DNA of 38,580 bases from an uncultured Clostridia bacterium (GCA_937896665.1 CALBNS010000090.1:1-38580); one strand, 5' to 3'; numbered from the stretch's first letter, positions 18,012 through 26,570 are shown. The notes: generated by a model from the sequence alone, not told the origin. A program made the numbers and translations.

Positions 18012-18923
18012 ATGAACTTAGAGTTTGATAAAAAGATATGTAATATTATAGAAGAAAATCGTATATATAAGAATGAACCGATGAAGAAGCACACTACATT
18101 TCGTGTTGGTGGACAGGCAGATTATTATATAATCACAAAAACAAATGAGGAAATAAGAGAAGTGGTGCAGCTTTGCAGGCAGGAGCAAGTGCCATATTAT
18201 GTGATTGGGAATGGAAGCAATCTGTTGGTAAGTGATGCAGGTTATCGTGGTGTCATTATTCAAATCTATAAAGGAATGGATGCTGTTGCGATAGAAGGAG
18301 ATATCATACGGGCTCAAGCGGGTGCTTTGCTTTCGCGGATCGGCAATGCTGCGTTGGAAGCGGGCTTGGAAGGATTTGAATTCGCATCTGGCATTCCTGG
18401 TACAGTCGGTGGGGCAGTTATGATGAATGCAGGCGCGTATGGCGGAGAGATGAAAGATATCCTTTTGGAAGCTACGGTCCTGACACCGGATGGAGAAATT
18501 CTTGTTTTGAAAAATCAAGAGTTAGAGTTGGGATATCGGACCAGTATTGTGGCAAGGAACAATTATATTGTTCTGGAGGCATCAATACAGTTAAAAAAAG
18601 GAGACAAAGATGCAATCAAGGAAAGAATGAATGAATTAAAAGAAAAGCGTGTTAGCAAACAACCATTAGAGTATCCAAGTGCCGGAAGTACATTTAAAAG
18701 ACCAGAAGGATATTTTGCTGGGAAGTTAATAGAAGATGCGGGACTCAGAGGATTTCAGGTTGGCGGTGCCCAGGTGTCAGAAAAGCATTGTGGTTTTGTG
18801 ATTAACAAAGGTGAGGCTACGGCGGCTGATGTGATGGAACTTATGGAACAGGTTTCTGATAGAGTGGAAAAGATGGCAGGAGTACGGCTGGAGCCGGAAG
18901 TGAAGATGCTAGGAGAGTTCTAG
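18012..18923 (+). CDS. murB: UDP-N-acetylenolpyruvoylglucosamine reductase
   Basis: MurB is the FAD- and NADPH-dependent enzyme that reduces UDP-GlcNAc-enolpyruvate to UDP-MurNAc, the second committed step of peptidoglycan precursor synthesis. The 303-aa length is typical of the Gram-positive (type II) enzyme. FAD-binding stretches are visible: YVIGNGSNLLVSDAGYRG (about residues 66-83) and ASGIPGTVGGAVMMNAGAYG (about 126-145). The catalytic segment YPSAGSTFKRP (about 220) carries the Ser proton donor, and RLEPEVKMLGEF at the end has the conserved Glu. GGAGAAG just upstream supports the ATG. It leads the cluster murB-whiA-crh, with whiA 38 bp downstream. Confidence 0.96.
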   Translation: MNLEFDKKICNIIEENRIYKNEPMKKHTTFRVGGQADYYIITKTNEEIREVVQLCRQEQVPYYVIGNGSNLLVSDAGYRGVIIQIYKGMDAVAIEGDIIRAQAGALLSRIGNAALEAGLEGFEFASGIPGTVGGAVMMNAGAYGGEMKDILLEATVLTPDGEILVLKNQELELGYRTSIVARNNYIVLEASIQLKKGDKDAIKERMNELKEKRVSKQPLEYPSAGSTFKRPEGYFAGKLIEDAGLRGFQVGGAQVSEKHCGFVINKGEATAADVMELMEQVSDRVEKMAGVRLEPEVKMLGEF

Positions 18924-18961
18924 AAAGTCAGATTAATGAGAAGGATATACGGATATAAGAT

Positions 18962-19933
18962 ATGAAACAGGAAATTACGTTTTCAGCCAGGGTAAAAGAG
19001 GAATTATCCAGACATTGGACGGATGCCAGACATTGTCAGATTGCGGAGATTTCTGCAATTATCAGTATATGTGGCAAGGTGGCAATCGACAGTTATGAAC
19101 ATTATTCGATAAAAGTGCATACGGAAAATGTTTCTGTTGCAAGAAAGTACTTTACATTAATTCAAAAAACATTTAATATGAAAGCTGAGGTTCGTGTTTT
19201 GAGAAACTGTGCAAGGGATACGGTCTCTTATGCAGTTTTTATTACTAAACATGAAGACTCGATAAGAATTCTGCAGGCAGCAAAGATGATTGATCATGAG
19301 GGCGAGATATCAGAGGAATTATCGATGATGAAAAATCTGGTGTTGCAGCATACTTGCTGTAAGCGGGCATTTATCCGGGGCGCTTTTTTGACGACGGGTT
19401 CTATGAGTAACCCGGAAAAGTCGTATCATTTTGAGATTGTCTGTGCTACGCGTGGGAAAGCTGAGCAATTAAAGGCAGTGATTAACAGCTTCGGAATGGA
19501 TTCGAAAGTGATACTTCGCAAGAAATCATATGTTGTGTACTTAAAAGAGGGCGCACAGATTGTAGATGCTTTGAATGTTATGGAAGCGCCGGTCGCATTG
19601 ATGGAGCTGGAGAACATCCGGATTCTAAAAGAAATGCGTAACACCGTGAACCGTAAGGTGAATTGTGAAACGGCCAATATTAACAAAACGGTATGTGCAG
19701 CGGTGAAGCAGGTGGAAGACATAATGTATATCAGAGATACGATAGGTCTTCATAAGCTGCCGGAAAATCTGGAAGAAATTGCGAGACTTCGGTTGGAACA
19801 CAGGGATGCGACATTGAAAGAGTTGGGAAATTTGTTGTCGATACCGGTTGGAAAGTCTGGTGTGAACCATAGACTGCGAAAATTAAGTGATATGGCAGAA
19901 AAGCTAAGGGAAAATAAGGAGGAACTGAAATGA
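18962..19933 (+). CDS. whiA: DNA-binding protein WhiA
   Basis: WhiA is a conserved DNA-binding protein of Gram-positive bacteria, linked to sporulation septation in Streptomyces and to cell division, chromosome segregation and metabolism in Bacillus. At 323 aa it has the normal length. The N-terminal two-thirds is the homing-endonuclease-like (LAGLIDADG-type) fold without nuclease activity (FSARVKEELSRH opening; KRAFIRGAFLTTGSM, about 138-152). The C-terminal helix-turn-helix domain contains LEEIARLRLEHRDATLKELG and VGKSGVNHRLRKL (about 270-310). The ribosome binding site is weak (AAGGATAT, distant), suggesting translation at modest level. Its last four bases overlap the start of the HPr-like gene (ATGA). 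The usual rapZ and yvcK neighbours are absent between murB and whiA. Confidence 0.95.
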   Translation: MKQEITFSARVKEELSRHWTDARHCQIAEISAIISICGKVAIDSYEHYSIKVHTENVSVARKYFTLIQKTFNMKAEVRVLRNCARDTVSYAVFITKHEDSIRILQAAKMIDHEGEISEELSMMKNLVLQHTCCKRAFIRGAFLTTGSMSNPEKSYHFEIVCATRGKAEQLKAVINSFGMDSKVILRKKSYVVYLKEGAQIVDALNVMEAPVALMELENIRILKEMRNTVNRKVNCETANINKTVCAAVKQVEDIMYIRDTIGLHKLPENLEEIARLRLEHRDATLKELGNLLSIPVGKSGVNHRLRKLSDMAEKLRENKEELK

Positions 19934-20184
19934 TTAGAAGAGAGGTAACGATTAGCCGTGAGGGTGGATTAGAGGCGAGACCAATTGCGATGTTAGTACA
20001 AAAAGCAAGTCAGTTTGCAAGTACTGTACATATTGAGTCAAATGCAAGAAAAATTAATGCCAAAAGTATTATGGGCATGATGTCTCTGAGTGTTTGCGGT
20101 GGTGACGAAATTGTGGTTGTTACCGATGGTACAGATGAAGAAGCAGCAGCGAACGAGATAGAATTATATTTGAACAGTATATAA
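19930..20184 (+). CDS. HPr-like (Crh-type) protein lacking the phospho-histidine
   Basis: This 84-aa protein has the HPr fold pattern, but position 15 is Glu (GLEARPIA) where HPr of the phosphotransferase system has the PEP-phosphorylated His. Residue S46 (NAKSIMG), the site phosphorylated by HPr kinase in catabolite control, is retained at exactly the expected position. Bacillus Crh shows the same pattern (Gln15, Ser46) and also lies next to whiA. The gene is therefore best read as a Crh-type regulator that could act as a CcpA co-effector after Ser phosphorylation but cannot carry phosphate to sugars. It overlaps whiA by 4 bp (ATGA), so translation is probably coupled. A strong terminator starts at its stop codon. 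Confidence 0.88.
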   Translation: MIRREVTISREGGLEARPIAMLVQKASQFASTVHIESNARKINAKSIMGMMSLSVCGGDEIVVVTDGTDEEAAANEIELYLNSI

Positions 20185-20209
20185 AAAAGTGTCTTTGACA
20201 CTTTTTTAT
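20183..20209 (+). terminator. Terminator of murB-whiA-crh
   Basis: An 11-bp perfect stem (20183-20193 with 20197-20207) with a 3-nt loop and T-run. Its A-rich left arm overlaps the last codon and stop of the HPr-like gene. Confidence 0.92.
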
Positions 20210-20246
20210 TATACTAAGAAAAAGAGCAGTGAAGGAGGAATACAGG

Positions 20247-21176
20247 ATGAAGAGAATGATGTTTGTATATAATCCAAATGCCGGAAAAGGTCTGGTAAAG
20301 ACAAAATTATCTGATATTATAGATATTTTTGTAAAGTCAGGCTATGAAGTGGTGATTTACCCTACGCAGAGTTATCGGGATGCTTATAAAAAAATATGCA
20401 CCATAGAAGATTCATATGATTTGGTGGTGTGTAGTGGTGGAGATGGTACGCTTGATGAGGTGGTAAGCGGCATGATGAGGCGTGAAAAGAGAATTCCAAT
20501 AGGTTATATTCCGGCAGGCACTACGAATGATTTTGCAAATAGTCTTCATATTTCCAGGGATATTCTGCGTGCGGCTGATATGTCTGTAAACGGCACTCCG
20601 TTTTCTTGTGATGTGGGCAGATTTAATGATGAAACTTTTGTATATATTGCAGCATTTGGATTGTTTACAGATGTTGCTTATCAGACGAAGCAAAACATGA
20701 AAAATCTTCTGGGACACATGGCTTATGTGCTGGAAGGTGCAAAGCGTTTGTCTAATATTCCTTCATATCACATTAAAGTAACCTGTGGTAACGAGATTGT
20801 TGAAGAAGAATTTATGGTAGGAATGGTAACAAATTCAAAATCAGTTGCAGGATTTCGTGGTATGATAGGAAAAAATGTAGTGTTTGATGATGGCGAGTTT
20901 GAGGTGACCTTGATTAAAAGGCCAAGAAGTCCGAAGGCATTGCAGGAGATTATTACTGCATTGTTGACGGGACAGATTGATACAAAACATATGCATATAT
21001 TTAAGACAGGGGAGATTTCATTTGAAAGCCAGATGGAAATCCCGTGGACTTTAGATGGCGAATTTGGCGGACAACACGATTTTGTACAGATTCGCAATGA
21101 AAAGCAGGCTCTTCAGATTATGATAGATCCGGAACAGCTGGATAAACTCCAGTATAATCCGTGCTCTTTAACATAA
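20247..21176 (+). CDS. YegS/DagK-family lipid kinase
   Basis: This 309-aa lipid kinase of the YegS/BmrU/DagK family probably phosphorylates diacylglycerol (or a related lipid) with ATP, recycling it to phosphatidic acid. Motifs visible are YNPNAGKG at the N-terminus, the nucleotide-binding SGGDGTLDEVVSG (about residues 62-74) and PAGTTNDFA (about 90-98). The C-terminal LDGEFGG carries the conserved lipid-kinase loop. A GTG 18 bp upstream extends the frame, but AAGGAGG (20232-20238) lies inside that extension, so ATG at 20247 is the real start. The NSS transporter gene follows after 42 bp. No convincing promoter was found between the crh terminator and this gene. Confidence 0.9.
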   Translation: MKRMMFVYNPNAGKGLVKTKLSDIIDIFVKSGYEVVIYPTQSYRDAYKKICTIEDSYDLVVCSGGDGTLDEVVSGMMRREKRIPIGYIPAGTTNDFANSLHISRDILRAADMSVNGTPFSCDVGRFNDETFVYIAAFGLFTDVAYQTKQNMKNLLGHMAYVLEGAKRLSNIPSYHIKVTCGNEIVEEEFMVGMVTNSKSVAGFRGMIGKNVVFDDGEFEVTLIKRPRSPKALQEIITALLTGQIDTKHMHIFKTGEISFESQMEIPWTLDGEFGGQHDFVQIRNEKQALQIMIDPEQLDKLQYNPCSLT

Positions 21177-21218
21177 GACGAAACAAGGAATAGATAAAAA
21201 TAAGCGAGGATTAACAAC

Positions 21219-22592
21219 ATGGAGAAGAGAGAAAAATTTTCATCGAGGCTGGGATTTATTTTGATTTCAGCAGGATGTGCAATTGGTCTTGGCAATGTAT
21301 GGAGATTTCCTTATGTTACGGGGCAGTATGGAGGCGGTGCATTTGTATTAATGTATCTGTTCTTTTTATTTATAATGGGGCTGCCGATTATGACGATGGA
21401 ATTTGCGGTGGGACGTGCCAGTCAAAGAAGTATAGCCAGGTCTTTCGACGTATTAGAACCAAAAGGAAGTAAATGGCATTTTCATAAATATTTTGGTATA
21501 GTAGGCAATTATCTTTTGATGATGTTTTACACGACCATTGGCGGTTGGATGCTTGCATACTTTGTAAAAATGTTGAAAGGTGATTTTGAGGGCGCGGGAA
21601 TCACACAGATTGAACAAATATATAGTAGTCTGACATCGAATAGGGATGAGATGATTCTGTGGATGTTTATAATCACAATTTTAGGACTTTTGGTATGTTC
21701 CATGGGACTTGAAAAGGGTGTAGAGAAGATTACAAAAGCAATGATGGTCAGTTTACTTTTTATAATGCTTATCCTAATTGTACGTGCAGTGACACTTCCC
21801 AAAGCGCTGGAAGGGATTTCTTTCTATTTGAAACCGGATTTTATGAAGATTAAGGAAGCTGGCCTGAGTACAGTAGTATTTGCTGCAATGGGACAGGCAT
21901 TCTTTACGCTTAGTATCGGTATTGGATCGATTGCGATTTTCGGTAGCTATATCGGGAAAGAAAGAGCGCTTGCCGGTGAGGCAATTCATGTTACATTGTT
22001 GGATACAAGTGTAGCACTGATGTCAGGACTCGTGATTTTTCCAGCATGTTTTGCATTTGGAATTAACCCGGGACAGGGACCGGGGCTTGTATTCTTAACC
22101 TTGCCAAATGTATTTAACGAGATGATGGGAGGACGCTTCTGGGGAACATTGTTCTTCCTGTTTATGACATTTGCAGCATTGTCTACAGTAATAGCAGTAT
22201 TCCAGAACATTATTACATGTTTCCGGGATTTATATGGATGGTCATTGAAAAAATCAACTATGATTAATGGACTTGCACTGATAATTTTAGGATTACCGTG
22301 CATTCTTGGTTTGACTGATTGGTCGCATATCCGGCTGTTGGACAAGAATATTATGGATTTTGAAGATTTCCTCGTGAGTAACAATCTGCTACCAATTGGT
22401 TCACTAATATATTTGCTATTTTGTGTAACAAGATACGGTTGGGGATGGGATAACTTCATTAAGGAGGCCAATACCGGTTCTGGTATGAAATTTCCAAATA
22501 GCAAAGGATTGAAATTCTATTTGAAATTTATTCTACCACTTATTGTATTGTATATTTTCGTTCAAGGATATTGGACAATGATAAAAGGATAA
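21219..22592 (+). CDS. NSS-family sodium-dependent transporter
   Basis: This 457-aa membrane protein belongs to the neurotransmitter:sodium symporter (SNF, LeuT-like) family, which brings amino acids or related amines into the cell with Na+. The first helix has the family signature SRLGFILISAGCAIGLGNVWRFPYV (about residues 8-32; the central part holds Na+ and substrate). About eleven to twelve hydrophobic helices can be traced. A bacterial Tyr-type substrate site cannot be told apart from sequence alone. It probably forms a two-gene unit with the lipid kinase upstream. Substrates of close homologues include tryptophan, tyrosine and alanine; none is proved here. Confidence 0.92.
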   Translation: MEKREKFSSRLGFILISAGCAIGLGNVWRFPYVTGQYGGGAFVLMYLFFLFIMGLPIMTMEFAVGRASQRSIARSFDVLEPKGSKWHFHKYFGIVGNYLLMMFYTTIGGWMLAYFVKMLKGDFEGAGITQIEQIYSSLTSNRDEMILWMFIITILGLLVCSMGLEKGVEKITKAMMVSLLFIMLILIVRAVTLPKALEGISFYLKPDFMKIKEAGLSTVVFAAMGQAFFTLSIGIGSIAIFGSYIGKERALAGEAIHVTLLDTSVALMSGLVIFPACFAFGINPGQGPGLVFLTLPNVFNEMMGGRFWGTLFFLFMTFAALSTVIAVFQNIITCFRDLYGWSLKKSTMINGLALIILGLPCILGLTDWSHIRLLDKNIMDFEDFLVSNNLLPIGSLIYLLFCVTRYGWGWDNFIKEANTGSGMKFPNSKGLKFYLKFILPLIVLYIFVQGYWTMIKG

Positions 22593-22608
22593 AAACTTAA
22601 AAAAGTAC

Positions 22609-22637
22609 TTGTATATTCTTTGAAAATGTTATAGAAT
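22609..22637 (+). promoter_or_regulatory. Promoter of tRNA-Glu
   Basis: TTGTAT at 22609-22614, 17 bp, TAGAAT at 22632-22637; the tRNA begins 20 bp further on. Confidence 0.65.
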
Positions 22638-22656
22638 ATACAGGTACAAGATATAT

Positions 22657-22728
22657 GGCCCGTTGGTCAAGCGGTCAAGACGCTAGCCTCTCACGCTGGA
22701 ATCAGGGGTTCGATTCCCCTACGGGTCA
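22657..22728 (+). tRNA. tRNA-Glu (anticodon CTC)
   Basis: The acceptor arms GGCCCGT and ACGGGTC pair, with one G-U. The anticodon loop CTCTCAC gives CTC, reading GAG. The T arm GGGGTTCGATTCCCC is standard. CCA is not encoded. The gene stands alone with its own promoter and terminator. Confidence 0.93.
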
Positions 22729-22739
22729 TTATAAGGAAG

Positions 22740-22768
22740 GACGAGGAGTTTGTTTCTTCGTCTTTTTT
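22740..22768 (+). terminator. Terminator of tRNA-Glu
   Basis: An 8-bp stem (22740-22747 with 22755-22762, one G-U pair) is followed by six T. Confidence 0.8.
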
Positions 22769-22836
22769 ATATTTTAGGAGAATAGTCCTTTTTCAGAAAG
22801 TGTAAGAAAACTATTTATTTTTTGAGTAAAATGGTT

Positions 22837-22842
22837 TATAAT
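22837..22842 (+). promoter_or_regulatory. -10 element of the aldolase promoter
   Basis: A perfect TATAAT lies about 45 bp before the fba start codon. The -35 position holds only TTTATT (22814-22819), so the promoter is incomplete by consensus, yet fba codon use suggests strong expression. Confidence 0.45.
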
Positions 22843-22887
22843 GATATACGGTTATGAACACTAAGAAAAAATCGGAGGGATGTAATT

Positions 22888-23751
22888 ATGTTAGTATCAG
22901 CAAAAGAAATGCTTCAAAAAGCAAAAGCAGGTCACTATGCAGTAGGACAATTTAACATTAACAACTTAGAGTGGACGAAATCTATTTTACTTACAGCTCA
23001 AGAATGTAACTCACCAGTTATTCTTGGAGTTTCTGAAGGTGCTGGAAAATATATGGCAGGCTACAAAACAGTTGTAGGTATGGTTAATGGTATGTTAGAA
23101 GAACTTAACATCACTGTTCCAGTAGCACTTCACTTAGACCACGGTAGCTACGATGGATGTATGAAATGTATCGAAGCTGGTTTTTCTTCAATCATGTTTG
23201 ATGGTTCACACTATCCAATCGAAGAGAACGTTGCTAAGACACAGGAATTAGTTAAAATCTGTGCAGAAAAAGGAATGTCCCTTGAAGCAGAAGTTGGTGC
23301 AATCGGTGGGGAAGAAGACGGTGTAGTAGGTAAAGGCGAATGTGCAGATCCTAATGAATGTAAAGCAATCGCTGATTTAGGTGTTGACATGTTAGCAGCA
23401 GGTATCGGTAACATTCACGGAAAATATCCTGCAAACTGGGAAGGATTAAGCTTCGAAACATTAGACGCAATCCAACAGTTAACAGGAGAAATGCCATTAG
23501 TACTTCACGGTGGTACAGGTATTCCTTCAGACATGATCAAAAAAGCAATCGATTTAGGTGTTGCTAAGATCAACGTTAACACAGAATGCCAGTTAGCATT
23601 TGCAGCAGCAACTCGTGAATATGTAGAAGCTGGAAAAGATTTACAGGGAAAAGGATTTGACCCACGTAAATTATTAGCTCCAGGTGCTGAAGCAATCAAA
23701 GCTACTGTAAAAGAGAAAATGGAATTATTCGGATCAGTTAATAAAGCATAA
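22888..23751 (+). CDS. fba: Class II fructose-bisphosphate aldolase
   Basis: This glycolytic enzyme splits fructose-1,6-bisphosphate into dihydroxyacetone phosphate and glyceraldehyde-3-phosphate, using a divalent metal. The 287-aa protein has the zinc-binding LHLDHG (about residues 78-83), MFDGSHYP (about 101-108), EAEVGAIGGEEDG (about 133-145) and the phosphate-binding LHGGTGIPSDMI (about 209-220). The length matches the short, monocistronic type of Firmicutes. A GGAGG site precedes the ATG. Codon use resembles that of tuf and fusA, indicating very high expression. A related use as a tagatose-bisphosphate aldolase cannot be ruled out by motif alone, but the expression bias favours central glycolysis. 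Confidence 0.94.
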   Translation: MLVSAKEMLQKAKAGHYAVGQFNINNLEWTKSILLTAQECNSPVILGVSEGAGKYMAGYKTVVGMVNGMLEELNITVPVALHLDHGSYDGCMKCIEAGFSSIMFDGSHYPIEENVAKTQELVKICAEKGMSLEAEVGAIGGEEDGVVGKGECADPNECKAIADLGVDMLAAGIGNIHGKYPANWEGLSFETLDAIQQLTGEMPLVLHGGTGIPSDMIKKAIDLGVAKINVNTECQLAFAAATREYVEAGKDLQGKGFDPRKLLAPGAEAIKATVKEKMELFGSVNKA

Positions 23752-23764
23752 TTTGTACTTAGTA

Positions 23765-23799
23765 AAAGGCGGTAGACAATCTCTACCGTCTTTATTTTT
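23765..23799 (+). terminator. Terminator of fba
   Basis: A 9-bp stem (23768-23776 with 23782-23790), 5-nt loop and T-rich tail lie just after the aldolase stop. Confidence 0.9.
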
Positions 23800-23891
23800 C
23801 TTGCATTTTTGAGCGAAATAGAGTATTTTAAAGGGGTATATCATACTAGATGATAATTTGGAATGTGAAAATAGTGGGAAAGGATGAAACT

Positions 23892-26015
23892 ATGAGCGAA
23901 CTGATGAATGTGGCAGAGATTTTTGGCGAGAATGTGTTTAACGATTCGGTCATGCAGGCTCGTTTGCCGAAAAAGGTATATAAAGAGTTAAAGGAGACAA
24001 TTCAGGAAGGAAAAGAACTGGAGGCTTCAATTGCAGATGTTGTGGCACATGAGATGAAGGAGTGGGCGATTGAAAAAGGAGCGACCCACTATTCGCACTG
24101 GTTCCAGCCGCTTACAGGTGCGACAGCGGAAAAGCATGATTCATTTATTTCTGCGCCGAAATCGGATGGAAAGGTATTGATGGAATTTTCGGGGAAAGAA
24201 TTAATTAAGGGGGAACCTGATGCTTCATCTTTTCCATCGGGCGGACTTCGTGCTACATTTGAAGCCAGAGGGTATACTGCATGGGATTGTACATCACCTG
24301 CATTTATTAAAAAGGACGCGAGTGGAGCAGGAGCGATTCTTTATATCCCGACTGCGTTCTGTTCTTATACCGGCGAGTCATTAGACCAGAAGACGCCGCT
24401 GCTTCGTTCTATGGAAGCAATTAATAAGCAGGCACTCAGACTTGTCCGCCTGTTTGGTAACACCACTTCTCAGAAGGTAACACCTTCAGTAGGTGCGGAA
24501 CAGGAGTATTTCCTCGTGGACAGAGATAAATATTTAAAACGAAAAGATTTGATTTTTACCGGAAGAACTTTGTTCGGTGCGATGCCTCCGAAAGGACAAG
24601 AGTTGGATGACCACTATTTTGGGGCAATCAGAGACCGTATTGCATTGTTTATGAAAGATGTGAATGAAGAACTTTGGAAATTAGGAGTGTCGGCCAAGAC
24701 ACAGCACAATGAGGTTGCTCCGGGACAGCATGAGCTTGCCCCGATATATGCACAATGTAACGTGGCCGTAGACCACAACCAGCTGGTAATGGAGACATTG
24801 AAGCAGGTTGCTTATCGACACAACCTGCACTGCTTGCTACATGAAAAACCATTTGCAGGAGTCAATGGTTCTGGTAAGCATAATAACTGGTCGCTGACTA
24901 CAGATGATGGAATTAATCTGCTGGATCCTGGGAAAACACCACACGAGAATATTCAGTTCCTGCTTGTGATGACTTGTATATTAAAAGCAGTTGACACACA
25001 TGCGGAGTTGCTTCGCGAGTCAGCAGCAGATGTGGGGAATGACCATAGATTAGGGGCGAATGAAGCTCCACCGGCAATCATTTCGGTGTATCTTGGAGAA
25101 CAGCTGGAAGACGTGCTTTGGCAGTTAATCAGTACGGGTTCTGCAACACACAGCTTGAAAGGCGGCAAATTAGAAACTGGAGTGCGTACACTTCCGGATT
25201 TTTCAAAGGATGCGACAGATAGAAACAGAACATCACCGTTTGCGTTCACAGGAAATAAATTTGAGTTCCGTATGGTGGGCTCAAGAGATTCAGTGGCTGA
25301 CCCGAATATTGTACTTAACACAATTGTTGCTGAAGCGTTTGGGGAGGCCTGTGAAATTCTGGAGGACGCAGAAGATTTTGATATGGCAGTGCATGATCTG
25401 ATCAAGAAGTATGCTTCAGAACATCAGAGAATTGTATTTAACGGCAACGGTTATTCTGACGAATGGATAAAAGAGGCCGAAAGGAGAGGATTGCCGAATA
25501 TCAAGACGACAGTAGAATCAATTGGCTGCCTGACGACAGAAAAGACCGTAAATTTGTTTGAAAAGTTCGGTGTATTTACAAAAGCAGAATTGGAGTCGCG
25601 TGCGGAGATTAAGTACGAGACATATGCCAAAGCCATTAATATAGAAGCGAGAGCTATGATTGATATTGCAAGCAAACATATCATTCCTGCTGTTATCAAG
25701 TACATCACTTCCCTTGCAACATCTATCAATCAGGTACGTGAAGCTTGCGATGCTGCAAACGTGGATGTACAGAATGAATTATTACAGGAGTCATCAGCAT
25801 TGCTTGCTGAGACAAGAAGTGCATTGAAGAAACTGATTGAAGTGACAGACTGTGCTGCAATCAAGGAGGAAGGAATTGAACAGGCTGAATTCTTTAAAGA
25901 TGAAGTCGTTCCTGTGATGGAAGGATTGAGAACACCGGTAGATAAGCTGGAGATGATTGTCAATAAGGAAATGTGGCCGATGCCTTCTTATGGCGATTTG
26001 TTGTTTGAGGTGTAA
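23892..26015 (+). CDS. glnN: Glutamine synthetase type III
   Basis: This is a type III glutamine synthetase, which joins ammonia to glutamate using ATP; type III enzymes are much larger than type I and common in gut anaerobes. From the chosen start the protein has 707 aa. Motifs include VGAEQEYFLVD (metal-binding Glu), QHNEVAPGQHELAPIY, NGSGKHNNWSL (ATP/glutamate site), NEAPPAIISVYLG and NRTSPFAFTGNKFEFR (the conserved catalytic Arg/Glu block). The frame opens earlier, at 23850, but AAAGGA just before ATG 23892 and the family-like MSELMNVAEIFG opening favour the later start. It is transcribed alone, between the fba terminator and two tandem terminators. No nitrogen regulator gene is nearby. 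Confidence 0.95.
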   Translation: MSELMNVAEIFGENVFNDSVMQARLPKKVYKELKETIQEGKELEASIADVVAHEMKEWAIEKGATHYSHWFQPLTGATAEKHDSFISAPKSDGKVLMEFSGKELIKGEPDASSFPSGGLRATFEARGYTAWDCTSPAFIKKDASGAGAILYIPTAFCSYTGESLDQKTPLLRSMEAINKQALRLVRLFGNTTSQKVTPSVGAEQEYFLVDRDKYLKRKDLIFTGRTLFGAMPPKGQELDDHYFGAIRDRIALFMKDVNEELWKLGVSAKTQHNEVAPGQHELAPIYAQCNVAVDHNQLVMETLKQVAYRHNLHCLLHEKPFAGVNGSGKHNNWSLTTDDGINLLDPGKTPHENIQFLLVMTCILKAVDTHAELLRESAADVGNDHRLGANEAPPAIISVYLGEQLEDVLWQLISTGSATHSLKGGKLETGVRTLPDFSKDATDRNRTSPFAFTGNKFEFRMVGSRDSVADPNIVLNTIVAEAFGEACEILEDAEDFDMAVHDLIKKYASEHQRIVFNGNGYSDEWIKEAERRGLPNIKTTVESIGCLTTEKTVNLFEKFGVFTKAELESRAEIKYETYAKAINIEARAMIDIASKHIIPAVIKYITSLATSINQVREACDAANVDVQNELLQESSALLAETRSALKKLIEVTDCAAIKEEGIEQAEFFKDEVVPVMEGLRTPVDKLEMIVNKEMWPMPSYGDLLFEV

Positions 26016-26034
26016 TCATACATATATGGAAGAA

Positions 26035-26058
26035 AAGGTGCAGGAATGCACCTTTTTA
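26035..26058 (+). terminator. Terminator of glnN
   Basis: A short GGTGCA/TGCACC stem flanked by A-run and T-run, about 20 bp after the stop codon. Confidence 0.85.
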
Positions 26059-26080
26059 GTTGGTTTAGAAAAGTAAAAAG

Positions 26081-26107
26081 ACTAGTGGGGGAGCCACTAG
26101 CCTTTTT
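26081..26107 (+). terminator. Second terminator after glnN
   Basis: CTAGTGG pairs with CCACTAG around a 5-nt loop, with A-run and T-run on either side. It may act in both directions. Confidence 0.75.
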
Positions 26108-26300
26108 GAGGGGAGTATAAATAATTAATAAGGGGTTGTAGAAAATGCTTTCTACATTGCACAGTATATTACAAATTTGGAAAAAAATCAAGCAAAAATT
26201 AAAATTTTCTTAAAAATTAGAAAATTCGTTTTTGTGTATAAAAAAATCGAAGAAAGAGATAATAGAAGTGTACCAATTAAATATCAGGAGGAATAGAATT

Positions 26301-26501
26301 ATGAACAAAAATAATAATTCATCGTACAACAATTCAAACAATAACAATGCATCAGGCAGCAACTGTGTAAACTATGGTGGTTCACAGAACGAAAGCAAAA
26401 ACGCACAAAACAACTCTAACAAAAATGCAAACAACAATTCTTCAAAGAATAAATCAAATGCTTCAGATTATTCTTCATCTAGCCAGAACAACAGATACTA
26501 G
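26301..26501 (+). CDS. 66-aa asparagine/serine-rich small protein
   Basis: I do not recognise a named family. From the ATG at 26301 the product is 66 aa, with 25 Asn and 16 Ser (62 percent together), a few Lys and Gln, a single Cys (C22), two Tyr near the middle and end, and no hydrophobic segment, so it is soluble and probably unfolded. The start is decided by a strong AGGAGG site 8 bp upstream; the frame is open further upstream but without a start signal. It has its own AT-rich upstream region and its own terminator. A loose TGTATA/GATAATA pair (26235-26264) recalls forespore sigma-G promoters, but the spacing is one or two bases too long. Gamma-type small acid-soluble spore proteins are also Asn/Gln-rich, so a spore role is possible but only a guess. 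Confidence 0.7.
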   Translation: MNKNNNSSYNNSNNNNASGSNCVNYGGSQNESKNAQNNSNKNANNNSSKNKSNASDYSSSSQNNRY

Positions 26502-26530
26502 ACAGCAGGGGCAGGCATAAGCAAAGCAAG

Positions 26531-26560
26531 GAAGGAACCTTTTTTAGGGTTCCTTCTTTT
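26531..26560 (+). terminator. Terminator of the Asn-rich protein gene
   Basis: A 9-bp perfect stem (26531-26539 with 26548-26556) is followed by TTTT, 30 bp after the stop codon. Confidence 0.88.
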
Positions 26561-26570
26561 GATATTTGGG

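Noticed and set aside
18018..18518. 166-aa open frame antisense to murB
   Set aside because: A shadow of a well-supported gene; no start signal and a composition typical of reversed coding sequence.
20195..20215. TTGACA and TATACT just before the lipid kinase as a promoter
   Set aside because: They are only 9 bp apart, and TTGACA lies inside the terminator hairpin.
20229..20246. GTG start for the lipid kinase
   Set aside because: The extension contains the AAGGAGG ribosome binding site of the ATG at 20247.
23850..23891. Fourteen extra residues at the glutamine synthetase N-terminus
   Set aside because: No well-placed ribosome binding site; the family-like opening MSELMNVAEIFG begins at 23892.
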